This document shows, piece after piece, positions 1-8,622 of a stretch of DNA of 35,178 bases. This DNA is from Aeromonas rivuli (GTDB taxonomy: Bacteria; Pseudomonadota; Gammaproteobacteria; Enterobacterales; Aeromonadaceae), in assembly GCF_000820045.1 (NCBI RefSeq), contig NZ_CDBJ01000012.1, positions 1 to 35,178 of the forward strand. The letters run 5' to 3'. The notes below the pieces were generated by a model. The model did no database searches. It saw only the letters and a list, made by a program, of their open reading frames with translations, and was not told the DNA's origin. How positions within the stretch are numbered: position 1 is the first letter of the stretch; each line of letters begins with the position of its first letter. A program made the position numbers and the translations under genes.

Positions 1-462
1 GCCGAGATCTTGCCGTTTGGGGCCGGGGCGGGGGGCAATGTCCACGGACATGGCCTGATGTATGGGCGGGATCTGGCGCCCTGGCATCAGGCGCTGGCCG
101 ATGGACATCGGGCTCCCGGCATGGTCATGGGGCGCAATCCCAATGCCGCCATGGATGCACTGCTGCGCGGCGCCCTCGACACTGGCCGGTTGGCCCTGGC
201 CCTCTTGCCCGATCCCTTGCGAGGGCAGCTGTTGCCGCTTTTTCAGGTCTGGCAGCAACATGGCTTGGCCGTGCTCACCGCAGAGCGGCTTGAGCTGACC
301 CTGGCGGGGCGTTTTTGGAGCGTCAATCTGCAGGCCGGCTTGTTCGAGTGCTTGCAGCTCAATCCCCTCGCGGGAGCGGGGGAGAGGGGCCCCCACGCCA
401 ACGCTGTGGCCGTTCGCCCGGTCGAGATCGTGGGGCACTCGGTGACAGGTTTGCGTCGATGA
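1..462 (+). CDS. C-terminal part of a HutW/ChuW-like radical-SAM heme-utilisation protein (5' end outside window)
   Basis: The reading frame is open from base 1 and stops with TGA at 460-462, so only the last 153 codons are present. The visible part begins with the residues AEILPFGAGAGG, a glycine-rich segment. It ends with a region containing LTLAGRFWSVNL, which resembles the C-terminal domain of HemN-related radical-SAM proteins of the HutW/ChuW type, used to open heme anaerobically. The radical-SAM CxxxCxxC motif would lie upstream and cannot be seen. The TTG at position 10 is in frame, but the coding frame clearly continues above it, so it is unlikely to be the true start. The family assignment is from memory of motif patterns and is moderate; another HemN-like protein is possible. 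The gene converges on xseA. Confidence 0.5.
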   Translation, partial: AEILPFGAGAGGNVHGHGLMYGRDLAPWHQALADGHRAPGMVMGRNPNAAMDALLRGALDTGRLALALLPDPLRGQLLPLFQVWQQHGLAVLTAERLELTLAGRFWSVNLQAGLFECLQLNPLAGAGERGPHANAVAVRPVEIVGHSVTGLRR

Positions 463-480
463 AAGAGGAGGGGATAAATA

Positions 481-506
481 GGGGGTACTGAGAAGCGCCC
501 CCGTTT
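481..506 (+). terminator. weak hairpin between the hutW-like gene and xseA
   Basis: A run of five G (481-485) can pair with five C (498-502) and is followed by GTTTT. The stem is short and the loop is long, so this is only a possible terminator for the upstream plus-strand gene. Confidence 0.25.
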
Positions 507-509
507 TAG

Positions 510-1886
510 CTATCGGTTGTGCACCTCTTCTACCCGCACCTGCAAGCTGCCCTCTGCCAGGGTAGTGACCAGGGATTGCCCGGCGCTGACCTGGCTGGCC
601 TGGCTTATCACCTCACCCCGTTGGCTGCGAGTAATGGAGTAGCCGCGCCCCAGGGTGGCGAGGGGGCTGACCCCATCGAGGCGGGCGCTGAGCATGGCCA
701 GTTTATGCTCCGCTTGCTCATGGCGTTTACTCATCAGGCTATGCAAACGCGCCTCTGCCAACTGGTGGCGTCGCCGTCCCTGAGCCAGACGTCGCTCAGG
801 GCTCTGGGCTTGGAGCCGTTGCGCGAGCTGATTGAGCCGTCGCTCCCCCTGATGCAGGCGCTGACGCAGCAATTGCTGCAAGCGGTTACCCAGTTCATCG
901 AGACGCTGGGACTGTTGCTCGAGGCGGCGTTTGGGGTCTTGATGTTCGAGCCGCTTGGTGAGCAGGGTGAAGTGATGGACATGCTGGGTCTGCTGACGCG
1001 CCATGGCTTGACTCAGGCGCTGGGTGAGGCGATTGAGTTGATTGATGCGCTCGCTCTGATCCGGCGCCACCAATTCGGCGGCGGCGGAGGGGGTGGGGGC
1101 ACGCAAGTCCGCCACCAGATCGCTGATGGTGATATCGACCTCGTGACCCACGGCGCTCACCACCGGGATGGCTGAGCCATGAATGGCCCGGGCGACCCGC
1201 TCTTCGTTGAAACACCAGAGATCTTCCAGGGCGCCGCCACCACGGCCGACGATCAGCACGTCCACCTCGGCGCGGCGATTGGCCAATTCGATGGCGGCCA
1301 CTATTTGGCCACTGGCCAGGTTGCCCTGCACCTGCGTGGGATAGATGAAGATGGGCAGGGCGGGGGCGCGGCGTCCCAGCACGGTGAGGATATCGTGCAA
1401 GGCCGCCCCGGTGGCCGAGGTGACGATGCCCACCGCCTTGGGGTTAGCGGGGAGCGGGCGTTTGCGGGCGGCATCAAAGAGACCCTCTGCGGCGAGGCGG
1501 CGTTTGAGCTCTTCGAAGCGCAGGGCCAGAGCGCCATCCCCGGCCGGTTGCATGGATTCGATGATCAGCTGATATTCGCCACGGGGCTCATAGAGGGAGA
1601 CCCGGGCCTGTACCAGTACCTGCATGCCATCTTGTGGGCGGAAGGGCACCCGGCGGTTGTTGCCCTTGAACATGGCACAACGCACCTGGGCCGAGATGTC
1701 CTTCAAGGAGAAGTACCAGTGCCCCGAACTTGGCATCGCCAGGTTGGAGAGTTCGCCGGTCAGCCACACCAGCCCCAGATCCTGCTCCAGTATCATGCGT
1801 ACTGCGCTATTGAGGCGGGTGACGGTAAACACTTGTTGTTGATTGGACTGGCTCACGCTGGGCCCTTCTGCTGTCCCATTGTCCAT
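510..1886 (-). CDS. xseA: exodeoxyribonuclease VII large subunit
   Basis: This is the large subunit of exonuclease VII, which degrades single-stranded DNA processively from both ends together with several copies of XseB. The 458-residue product has an N-terminal OB-fold region (about 20-115, with [12 protein letters not shown] and the GELSN segment). The conserved catalytic-domain motifs follow: [11 protein letters not shown] at 155-165, VGRGGG at 213-218, and GHEVD through [10 protein letters not shown] at 247-271. Residues 275-410 are a long Gln/Arg/Leu-rich coiled-coil region, as expected for this family. Length matches E. coli XseA (456). ATG 1886 has no clear ribosome site. A GTG at 1856 (residue 11) is preceded by GAAGGG and would be a reasonable alternative start. 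In E. coli xseA is directly divergent from guaB; here two membrane-protein genes lie between them. Confidence 0.97.
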   Translation of the reverse strand: MDNGTAEGPSVSQSNQQQVFTVTRLNSAVRMILEQDLGLVWLTGELSNLAMPSSGHWYFSLKDISAQVRCAMFKGNNRRVPFRPQDGMQVLVQARVSLYEPRGEYQLIIESMQPAGDGALALRFEELKRRLAAEGLFDAARKRPLPANPKAVGIVTSATGAALHDILTVLGRRAPALPIFIYPTQVQGNLASGQIVAAIELANRRAEVDVLIVGRGGGALEDLWCFNEERVARAIHGSAIPVVSAVGHEVDITISDLVADLRAPTPSAAAELVAPDQSERINQLNRLTQRLSQAMARQQTQHVHHFTLLTKRLEHQDPKRRLEQQSQRLDELGNRLQQLLRQRLHQGERRLNQLAQRLQAQSPERRLAQGRRRHQLAEARLHSLMSKRHEQAEHKLAMLSARLDGVSPLATLGRGYSITRSQRGEVISQASQVSAGQSLVTTLAEGSLQVRVEEVHNR

Positions 1887-1933
1887 GGTGGACGCGGGAG
1901 GGAGACGATGGCGCCATCTTAGCGCAGTTCAGG

Positions 1934-1963
1934 GTCAGAGCCGAGCACCTCCGGGGCTCTGAC
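1934..1963 (-). terminator. stem-loop between the DMT transporter gene and xseA
   Basis: A perfect 9-bp inverted repeat (GTCAGAGCC at 1934-1942, GGCTCTGAC at 1955-1963) with a 12-nt loop lies immediately after the stop of the minus-strand transporter gene. No U-run follows, so termination may be inefficient, or the hairpin may only stabilise the 3' end. Confidence 0.4.
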
Positions 1964-1973
1964 TGCCGGATGA

Positions 1974-2882
1974 TTACTTGTCCAGCACCTGGCGCGGGAC
2001 TGCTCTGGCCGGGCTGACCACCAGCCAGACCGAGAGGCAGACGATGGCACCGCCAACCACGAAGCCCTCGGTGAGGGTCTCGCCCAGTATCAGATACCCC
2101 CACAATATGCCGAAGGGCGGGATGAGGAAGGTCACCGTCAGGGAGCGCAGTGGTCCAATGTCGGCGATCAGCCTGAAATAGATGAGGTAGGCGAGTGCGG
2201 TACAGATAAAGCCGACGGCCAACAGGCTGGCCCACACCTCGGGCATGGCCCAGTCGGCCACGGGGCTGGCTGTCACCGAATAGCCAAAGAAGGGCAGCAG
2301 GAACAAGCAGGCGCCCAGCTGGCTGCCAAAGGCCACCAACCTGGCATCCAGGCCACCCCGCTCGGTGATCCAGCGCCGGGTCAGGAAGCCCGCACAGCCG
2401 TAGCAGGCGGTGGCGATCAGGCAAGCTATCACACCGATGATCATGGTCTCGCTCACCGCGACGTCCCCCGTGGTGGTGATCAAGGTGATACCGAGGAATC
2501 CCAGCATGACCCCCAGCCACTTGCGGCCGCTTAACTGCTCGTTGAAGCAGGAGAAACCGATCAGGGCGCCCATCAAGGGGGTGGTCGCATTCAAGATGGC
2601 CGAGTAGCCAGCGGGCAGCCAGAGCGCGGCGATGGCGTACATCAGAAAGGGGATGCCGGAGTTGATGATGCCAAGCACCATGGCGGATTTGAGCTTGCCT
2701 TGAAAGATCAGCGGGGCGCGCATCAACAACAAGATGACGGCCAACCCCGTCAGGCCGAACAGGACCCGTAAAAAAGCGGTGTTGATTGAGCCAAAGGCGG
2801 GGGCGGCGATACGCATAAACAAGAAACTGGCCCCCCAGATAGCGGCCAGGAACAACAGTCTTGCATAATCCGGTGCTCTCAT
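1974..2882 (-). CDS. DMT-superfamily (EamA) inner-membrane transporter
   Basis: The 302-residue product is almost entirely hydrophobic. It has about ten predicted membrane segments arranged as two EamA repeats, starting with the typical LLFLAAIWGASFLFMRIA segment. The second repeat carries the usual LGE motif (LILGETLTEGF near residues 265-275). Family members export amino acids, metabolites or drugs; the substrate cannot be read from sequence. The ATG at 2882 has a good upstream AAGGA on the minus strand, which fixes the start. The gene lies 87 bp upstream of xseA on the same strand, separated by a stem-loop. Confidence 0.9.
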   Translation of the reverse strand: MRAPDYARLLFLAAIWGASFLFMRIAAPAFGSINTAFLRVLFGLTGLAVILLLMRAPLIFQGKLKSAMVLGIINSGIPFLMYAIAALWLPAGYSAILNATTPLMGALIGFSCFNEQLSGRKWLGVMLGFLGITLITTTGDVAVSETMIIGVIACLIATACYGCAGFLTRRWITERGGLDARLVAFGSQLGACLFLLPFFGYSVTASPVADWAMPEVWASLLAVGFICTALAYLIYFRLIADIGPLRSLTVTFLIPPFGILWGYLILGETLTEGFVVGGAIVCLSVWLVVSPARAVPRQVLDK

Positions 2883-3502
2883 CTTACTTCCTTGAAATGA
2901 TTGAAATCACAACTATCCAGGCGAGAGCCTGGGGCTGCCATCATGGGGGGCTGGCTTGCCGATGGCAACTGCCCAAAGGGCGCCTCAGCTATCCAACTGC
3001 CCTGACTCTGGCTCCGTGTTGGGGGGGATATGCTGCACCGTTATGGTGCTGTAGTGCACCGAAAATGTGCAACCAGTTGGGTGGTCACTGTGCTGCCAGC
3101 ACCTGATCGGGGGATCTGCAAGGCATCTGCGCCGGGAAATGCGCGTCCTGGCCCCCTGTTTCCCCCCAACGCGGGCCTCCCAGTCTCACCGCCAACCCGT
3201 ATCGGGCAAGGACTGTGACTGATAACGGGCTTCACGGCGCGGCCATGATCTGAGCGCTTGTCATCAGAGAAATCCTGTTCATGCTGCCTGGCTCAAGGCG
3301 GGGAGCCATGTACTAGATGGAAATACCAGTAAAACTATTTTTAATAGTTCTATAAGCTGAATTTAATTTAAATACCAGCGTCTTGTTATGGTTGGCGCTC
3401 TTTTTGCTGCGTGATAGCAATCCAAACACAGTATCAGCGCCAGCCTGACACCCATGGATTTATCTGGCGACTGATGCTTATTCATTCATGACAAGGAGTC
3501 CT
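2883..3502. other. 620-bp intergenic region without a recognisable gene
   Basis: Only short unconvincing ORFs are present. The right part is AT-rich and contains a perfect 7-bp inverted repeat, AACTATT/AATAGTT (3333-3349), and two copies of AAATACCAG (3321-3329 and 3370-3378). The promoters of the transporter (leftwards) and of the YitT gene (rightwards) should lie here, but no well-matched -35/-10 pair stands out. Confidence 0.5.
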
Positions 3503-4147
3503 ATGGGAAACGGCATGGCAAACGACGTGGCATTACCGCAAGCAGCCACCCGCAACGGGCTTGTCCATAACTTCAAAGATGATGTGTATGGCCTGACACT
3601 GGGGGTGATGTTCATCGCTATCGGGCTGTACATGCTCAAGCTGGCAGGCATGATCACCGGCGGCGTGGCGGGCATGGCACTGCTGCTCTCCTATCAGGTG
3701 GAGTTGCCCATAGGGGTGTTGTTCATCTTGACCAATCTCCCCTTCATGCTGTTTTGCTATGCCCGTATGGGGCTCCCCTTCACCCTGAAGACGCTGATCG
3801 TCAATATTGCCCTCGCTGTCGCCAGCCAGATAGTGCCCCATTTGCAGACGGTGACCTATATACATCCGCTGTTTGCCGCCCTGGTCGGTGGCACCTTCAT
3901 CGGCATGGGGGTCCTGTCACTCGCCCGTCACAATGCCTCGGTCGGTGGCACTGGCGTGGTGACCCTCTGGCTGCAGGCCAGGTTTGCCATCAATGCAGGC
4001 AAGACCCAGATGTCGCTGGATCTGCTGCTGTTTGCCCTCTCCTTGAGTCTGCTACCTGCCCCCTTGCTGTTCTGGTCGGCCCTGAGCGCCCTGGCCATGA
4101 ATGCCATGCTGATGAACTGGCACAAACCTGGTCGTTACCAGGGGTGA
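3503..4147 (+). CDS. YitT-family (DUF161) membrane protein
   Basis: The product is a 214-residue integral membrane protein with about five to six hydrophobic helices. It has the family's characteristic glycine-rich segments: MITGGVAGMALLLSY early on, and the ALVGGTFIGMGVLSL and NASVGGTGVV segments in the middle. YitT/YczE relatives are poorly characterised; some have been proposed to transport small molecules. The C-terminal regulatory domain (DUF2179) found in longer family members is absent. An in-frame ATG at 3488 exists, but ATG 3503 is chosen because AAGGAG sits four bases before it. The gene stands alone between xseA and guaB, and no terminator with a U-run was seen after it. Confidence 0.85.
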   Translation: MGNGMANDVALPQAATRNGLVHNFKDDVYGLTLGVMFIAIGLYMLKLAGMITGGVAGMALLLSYQVELPIGVLFILTNLPFMLFCYARMGLPFTLKTLIVNIALAVASQIVPHLQTVTYIHPLFAALVGGTFIGMGVLSLARHNASVGGTGVVTLWLQARFAINAGKTQMSLDLLLFALSLSLLPAPLLFWSALSALAMNAMLMNWHKPGRYQG

Positions 4148-4397
4148 TTGGGTTGCCGTCTCGCGCGTGACTGGTCACCCGCGGTGGCGCTCCATTCGAC
4201 CCCTTATGGTCGACAGTGTCGGGGGAGGGTACTGAGTGTGTCCTATGCCAGCCTTGAAAAAGTCAGGCCATGCCGATGGATGGCGCCGTTACATTATTTC
4301 GAGGTAAAAAGGGCCATTTTATGACTGAATTTGTGAGAGTTTTGCCTGTTTGGCGCGCTAAAAGCGGGCTGTGCCACAAAAAATTAAAAAATACTTC

Positions 4398-4426
4398 TTT
4401 ACCAACCGGTAAACCATGAGTAAAAT
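4398..4426 (+). promoter_or_regulatory. guaB promoter overlapped by an inverted repeat
   Basis: TTTACC (4398-4403) and TAAAAT (4421-4426) are separated by 17 bp, giving a plausible sigma70 promoter with a start near 4433 and a leader of about 40 nt. The -35 box is the left arm of TTTACC-AACC-GGTAAA (4398-4413), an inverted repeat that could be an operator. It does not match the PurR consensus known for E. coli guaBA. Confidence 0.5.
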
Positions 4427-4474
4427 TTGTCGGCAATATTTTCCACCCCCACTCCTCAACGGTGAGATATTGCC

Positions 4475-5938
4475 ATGCTCAGGATTGCCAAAGAAGCGCT
4501 GACCTTCGACGATGTATTGTTGGTTCCAGCACACTCCACTGTTCTTCCTAATACAGCCGATCTGCGTACCAAGCTAACGTCTGCTATCTCCCTGAATATT
4601 CCGATGATTTCCGCTGCCATGGACACAGTGACCGAAGCCCGTCTGGCTATCGCACTGGCCCAGGAAGGCGGTATCGGCTTCATTCACAAGAACATGTCCA
4701 TCGAGCAGCAGGCTGCCGAAGTGCGCAAGGTCAAGAAGTACGAGAGTGGTGTCGTCTCCGACCCCGTGACCGTGCGTCCCGACATGACCATCGCCCAGAT
4801 CAAAGAGCTGAGCCACAAGAACGGTTTCGCCGGTTACCCCGTGGTGACTGACGGCAACCAGCTGGTCGGCATCATCACCGGCCGTGATGTGCGCTTCGTG
4901 ATCGATCTCTCCCAGACCGTTGAACAGGTCATGACCCAAAAAGATCGTCTGGTGACGGTGCGTGAAGGGGCCCCTCGTGAAGAGGTGGTTGCCCTGATGC
5001 AAAAACACCGCATCGAGAAGGTGCTGGTGGTCAATGCCGACTTCAAACTCATGGGCATGATCACCGTCAAGGACTTCCAGAAAGCCGAACGCAAACCCAA
5101 CGCCTGTAAAGACGAGAAGGGCCGCCTGCGGGTTGGCGCTGCCGTCGGTGCCGGTGCCGGTAACGAAGAGCGCGTCGCCGCCCTGGTCGAGGCCGGTGTG
5201 GACGTGCTGCTGATTGACTCCTCCCACGGTCACTCCCAGGGCGTGCTGGATCGCATCAAGGCGACTCGCGATGCCTATCCCGAGCTGCAGATCATCGGTG
5301 GCAACGTGGCCACGGCCGCTGGCGCCCTGGCGCTGGTCGCCGCCGGCGTCAATGCCGTCAAGGTCGGTATCGGTCCTGGCTCCATCTGTACTACTCGCAT
5401 CGTGACCGGTGTCGGCGTACCCCAGATCACCGCCATCTCCGATGCCGTTGAAGCGCTGGAAGGCACCGGTGTCCCCGTGATTGCCGATGGCGGCATCCGC
5501 TTCTCCGGTGACGTGGCCAAGGCCATCGCCGCGGGCGCCAGCTGTGTCATGGTGGGTTCCATGTTCGCCGGTACTGAAGAGGCGCCCGGTGACATCGAGC
5601 TCTACCAGGGCCGCTCTTTCAAGTCCTACCGTGGCATGGGCTCTCTGGGCGCAATGTCCAAGGGCTCAAGCGATCGCTACTTCCAGACCGACAATGCCGC
5701 CGACAAGCTGGTGCCGGAAGGGATCGAAGGGCGGGTGCCGTACAAGGGCCGCCTCAAGGAGATCATCCATCAGCAGATGGGTGGCCTGCGCTCTTCCATG
5801 GGCTTGACTGGTTGCGCCACCATCGACGAGATGCGCACCAAGGCCGAGTTCGTGCGCATCTCCGGCGCCGGGATGAAAGAGTCCCACGTCCATGACGTGA
5901 CCATCACCAAAGAAGCCCCCAACTACCGGATGGGCTGA
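4475..5938 (+). CDS. guaB: inosine-5'-monophosphate dehydrogenase
   Basis: GuaB oxidises IMP to XMP with NAD+, the first committed step of GMP synthesis, in the cytoplasm. The 487-residue protein has the (beta/alpha)8 core split by a pair of CBS domains (about residues 92-205, with [12 protein letters not shown] and the GYPVV segment). The catalytic cysteine is Cys305 in the GPGSICTTR loop, the same number as in E. coli. The flap region includes [10 protein letters not shown]. Length is normal for the family (488). GGTGAG lies eight bases before the ATG. A strong hairpin follows the stop codon, and guaA begins 83 bp downstream, so the two genes likely form a guaBA operon with some attenuation between them. 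Confidence 0.98.
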   Translation: MLRIAKEALTFDDVLLVPAHSTVLPNTADLRTKLTSAISLNIPMISAAMDTVTEARLAIALAQEGGIGFIHKNMSIEQQAAEVRKVKKYESGVVSDPVTVRPDMTIAQIKELSHKNGFAGYPVVTDGNQLVGIITGRDVRFVIDLSQTVEQVMTQKDRLVTVREGAPREEVVALMQKHRIEKVLVVNADFKLMGMITVKDFQKAERKPNACKDEKGRLRVGAAVGAGAGNEERVAALVEAGVDVLLIDSSHGHSQGVLDRIKATRDAYPELQIIGGNVATAAGALALVAAGVNAVKVGIGPGSICTTRIVTGVGVPQITAISDAVEALEGTGVPVIADGGIRFSGDVAKAIAAGASCVMVGSMFAGTEEAPGDIELYQGRSFKSYRGMGSLGAMSKGSSDRYFQTDNAADKLVPEGIEGRVPYKGRLKEIIHQQMGGLRSSMGLTGCATIDEMRTKAEFVRISGAGMKESHVHDVTITKEAPNYRMG

Positions 5939-5940
5939 TA

Positions 5941-5978
5941 AAACGGGGCCTCGGCCCCGTTTCGCTACCATTTTTTAT
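5941..5978 (+). terminator. guaB-guaA intergenic hairpin, possible partial terminator
   Basis: A perfect 10-bp inverted repeat (5941-5950 and 5953-5962, AAACGGGGCC paired with GGCCCCGTTT) follows the guaB stop. A T-rich stretch, including TTTTTT, comes about ten bases later. It could lower guaA expression relative to guaB or stabilise guaB mRNA. Confidence 0.55.
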
Positions 5979-6021
5979 CCCCATGCTTTTTGTTACAACA
6001 TCAGCCTGATGCAGGAATAAA

Positions 6022-7611
6022 ATGACTAACAATATTCACGCCCACCGTATTCTGATCCTGGATTTCGGTTCTCAGTACACCCAGCTTATCGCCCGCCGTG
6101 TCCGTGAGATCGGTGTCTACTGCGAGCTGTGGGCCTGGGATGTCACCGAAGCGCAGATCCGCGAATTCAATCCCAACGGCATCATCCTCTCCGGCGGCCC
6201 CGAGTCCGTGACCGAGGCGGGCAGCCCCCGTGCCCCTGACTATGTCTTCAACGCCGGCGTGCCGGTGTTTGGTGTTTGCTACGGCATGCAGACCATGGCC
6301 GAACAGCTCGGTGGCAAGGTGCAATCCTCCACCGAACGCGAATTTGGCTATGCCCAGGTCGAAGTGCTGGGTCAGTCCGGCCAGAGCAGCGCCCTGCTGC
6401 GCAACATCGAAGATGCCATCGCCCCCAACGGCCATGCCCTGCTGGACGTCTGGATGAGCCACGGCGACAAGGTCACCGAGATCCCGGCCGGTTTCACCAC
6501 CATTGCCCAGACGGCGACCTGCCCCCATGCTGCCATGGCCGATGAGGCTCGTCGCTTCTATGGCGTCCAGTTCCACCCGGAAGTGACCCACACCCGTCAG
6601 GGTGCCCGTCTGCTCGAGCATTTCGTCAAAGACATCTGCGGCTGCCAATGCCTGTGGACCCCGGCCACCATCATCGATGACGCCGTGACCCGCATCCGCG
6701 AGCAGGTGGGTGAGGATGAAGTGATCCTGGGCCTGTCCGGCGGCGTCGACTCCTCGGTAGTGGCCATGCTGGTACACCGCGCCATCGGCGATCGCCTCAC
6801 CTGTGTGTTCGTTGACAACGGCCTGCTGCGTTTGAACGAAGGCACCCAGGTGATGGAGATGTTCGGCGATCATTTTGGTCTCAAGATCATCAAGGTCGAT
6901 GCCGAAGCGCGCTTCCTCGGGGCCCTCAAGGGCATCGACGAGCCGGAAGCCAAGCGCAAGGCCATCGGCCGCGTCTTCGTGGAAGTGTTCGACGACGAAG
7001 CCAAGAAGCTGAAAAACGCCAAATGGCTGGCCCAGGGCACCATCTATCCGGATGTGATCGAATCTGCTGCCAGCGCCACCGGCAAGGCCCACGTCATCAA
7101 GTCTCACCACAACGTCGGCGGCCTGCCAGCCGAGATGAAGATGGGTCTGGTCGAGCCGCTGCGCGAGCTGTTCAAGGACGAGGTGCGCCGGGTCGGTCTG
7201 GAGCTGGGTCTGCCCTATGACATGCTCTACCGTCACCCGTTCCCGGGCCCGGGTCTGGGCGTGCGCGTGCTTGGCGAAGTGAAGAAAGAGTATTGCGAAC
7301 TGCTGCGCAAAGCCGACGCCATCTTCATCGAAGAGCTGCGCAAGGCCGACCTCTACAACCAGGTCAGCCAGGCGTTTGCGGTGTTCCTGCCGGTGCGCTC
7401 CGTCGGCGTCATGGGCGATGGTCGCAAGTATGACTGGGTCATTGCCCTGCGCGCCGTCGAGACCATCGACTTCATGACCGCTCACTGGGCTCATCTGCCG
7501 TACGACTTCCTCGGTCTGGTGTCGAACCGCATCATCAACGAGATCAACGGCATCTCCCGCGTGGTGTACGACGTTTCCGGCAAACCGCCCGCAACCATCG
7601 AATGGGAATAA
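6022..7611 (+). CDS. guaA: GMP synthase (glutamine-hydrolysing)
   Basis: GuaA aminates XMP to GMP using ATP and glutamine. The 529-residue protein has an N-terminal class I glutamine amidotransferase domain with Cys86 (GVCYGMQ) and the His185/Glu187 pair (FHPEVTH). The ATP-pyrophosphatase domain has the P-loop SGGVDSS at 239-245. The C-terminal dimerisation domain ends in the conserved [21 protein letters not shown] stretch. Length is close to E. coli GuaA (525). AGGAAT lies before the ATG. The gene follows guaB and is ended by a good intrinsic terminator. The 3' end of guaA is a known integration target of genomic islands in other bacteria, and a gene-poor, accessory-looking region begins right after it here. 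Confidence 0.98.
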   Translation: MTNNIHAHRILILDFGSQYTQLIARRVREIGVYCELWAWDVTEAQIREFNPNGIILSGGPESVTEAGSPRAPDYVFNAGVPVFGVCYGMQTMAEQLGGKVQSSTEREFGYAQVEVLGQSGQSSALLRNIEDAIAPNGHALLDVWMSHGDKVTEIPAGFTTIAQTATCPHAAMADEARRFYGVQFHPEVTHTRQGARLLEHFVKDICGCQCLWTPATIIDDAVTRIREQVGEDEVILGLSGGVDSSVVAMLVHRAIGDRLTCVFVDNGLLRLNEGTQVMEMFGDHFGLKIIKVDAEARFLGALKGIDEPEAKRKAIGRVFVEVFDDEAKKLKNAKWLAQGTIYPDVIESAASATGKAHVIKSHHNVGGLPAEMKMGLVEPLRELFKDEVRRVGLELGLPYDMLYRHPFPGPGLGVRVLGEVKKEYCELLRKADAIFIEELRKADLYNQVSQAFAVFLPVRSVGVMGDGRKYDWVIALRAVETIDFMTAHWAHLPYDFLGLVSNRIINEINGISRVVYDVSGKPPATIEWE

Positions 7612-7651
7612 GCGGCTAGCGCCTCTCCCTGCCGATAACGCAAAATTGTCA

Positions 7652-7686
7652 AAAAGGCGCCCTTAAGGCGTCTTTTCTTTTTTCAA
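7652..7686 (+). terminator. intrinsic terminator after guaA
   Basis: AAAAGGCGCC (7652-7661) pairs with GGCGTCTTTT (7667-7676) with one G-U pair and a 5-nt loop, followed by CTTTTTT. This is a typical rho-independent terminator ending the guaBA unit. Confidence 0.85.
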
Positions 7687-8256
7687 TCGTTTGCGAGAAA
7701 ATTTTGCTGTTGGTGCAGGGGATGGAGGCCGTGTTGCCAACGTTATCGTGGTGAGTTCCCGAGCCGATCGGCAGAGCCTCATCCATCGCGTCCACACAAG
7801 GCGGCAGACAGTGGTTTCTCCGGGCAGGGGAGGGGCATACAGCTTTGCTGCTTAGTCTCTGAAGGTCATCCACGAGTGCTATGCCCAGAAAGGCAAGTGC
7901 CACTGTGTCCAGCATCAAAAGATGGGAAGGGAGCACTCCTTCAAAATCCCCCCCAAGTGATAGCAGGCGCACCAACTACCGTTTCAAATGCAAAACCACG
8001 GTGCCGCTGCCCAACCCAATCCACGGGGAAGCCGTGGTGCAGATCTTCCAGTCGCTGAGTGGGTCGGCCAGATCACCTCCATCACCCCGATCTGATGGGG
8101 TTGTGGGGCAAGGCGGGGAGGGGTCATAGCCTCCAACCAGTTGGCTCCAACACCCAACAATAAGAAAGAAGCCTGAGGGCGTCTTTTTGTATCCATGCCC
8201 TAACATCGCCAACGTATTGATAGAATTGCCAAGCAAGATCCACTAATATCATTTAA
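7687..8256. other. gene-poor region downstream of guaA
   Basis: No convincing gene was found on either strand over this stretch. The plus frame from 7856 to the TGA at 7958-7960 encodes a short Cys/His-rich peptide end containing CYAQKGKCHCVQHQ, preceded in the same frame by a TAG at 7853-7855. It could be the decayed tail of a gene, but I do not recognise it. At 8171-8190 the sequence GAGGGCGTCTTTTTG resembles the right half of the guaA terminator. I found no exact second copy of the guaA 3' end that would mark an attachment site. Confidence 0.4.
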
Positions 8257-8427
8257 TTAATTTTGCTTTTTCAAATTAGCATATGCCTCTTTTATCGTCC
8301 TAGATGGTGAAACTGTTTGTTCAGCAATACTTTTTGCGCCAATAACGGGCTGGGCCAGAGAAAAATCATAGGCATTCAGCAGATCAGAGGGTGTCATTCA
8401 ATGGCACTGGCTTAGTAATTCATTCAT
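8257..8427 (-). pseudogene. short split ORF of unknown function
   Basis: On the minus strand an ATG at 8427 opens a nine-codon stretch (MNELLSQCH) that ends in TGA. It is followed at once, in the same frame, by ATG 8397 and a 46-codon ORF running to TAA at 8257-8259 (it begins MTPSDLLNAYDFSLAQ and ends AYANLKKQN). The composition looks protein-like rather than random, and the immediate in-frame restart suggests a small gene interrupted by one nonsense change. A genuine 46-residue protein starting at 8397 is also possible. I recognise no family. Confidence 0.3.
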
Positions 8428-8607
8428 TGTTTTTTATAAAATGAACATTGTATGGCTAAGGTAAATAGTTAGAGGGGTAGGTTAAAATACCAGCGGCTGA
8501 CTGGTAAGGTTATGGTTTTAAAAGAAATATTTGGCGGTTATGAAAATGGGGGTGAGTTATACAGATGACTCTACTCTCTGATTTACATAGCCTTCTACAC
8601 AATAACT

Positions 8608-8615
8608 GTTAGAAC
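8608..8615 (+). other. attC-like R' core site (possible cassette start)
   Basis: GTTAGAAC resembles the integron core site GTTRRRY, with recombination expected after the first G, although the last position does not match perfectly. A gene starts only 15 bp downstream, as is typical for gene cassettes. Its nominal partner is the CTCTAAC found just after that gene's stop codon. Confidence 0.35.
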
Positions 8616-8622
8616 AAACAAT

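Noticed and set aside
7649..7975. 108-codon minus-strand ORF downstream of guaA
   Set aside because: It starts without a ribosome site, overlaps the guaA terminator and shows no recognisable motif.
7560..8260. Direct repeat of the guaA 3' end as an island attachment site
   Set aside because: Reading downstream, I found no second copy of the guaA terminal sequence and no integrase gene, so no att site can be claimed.
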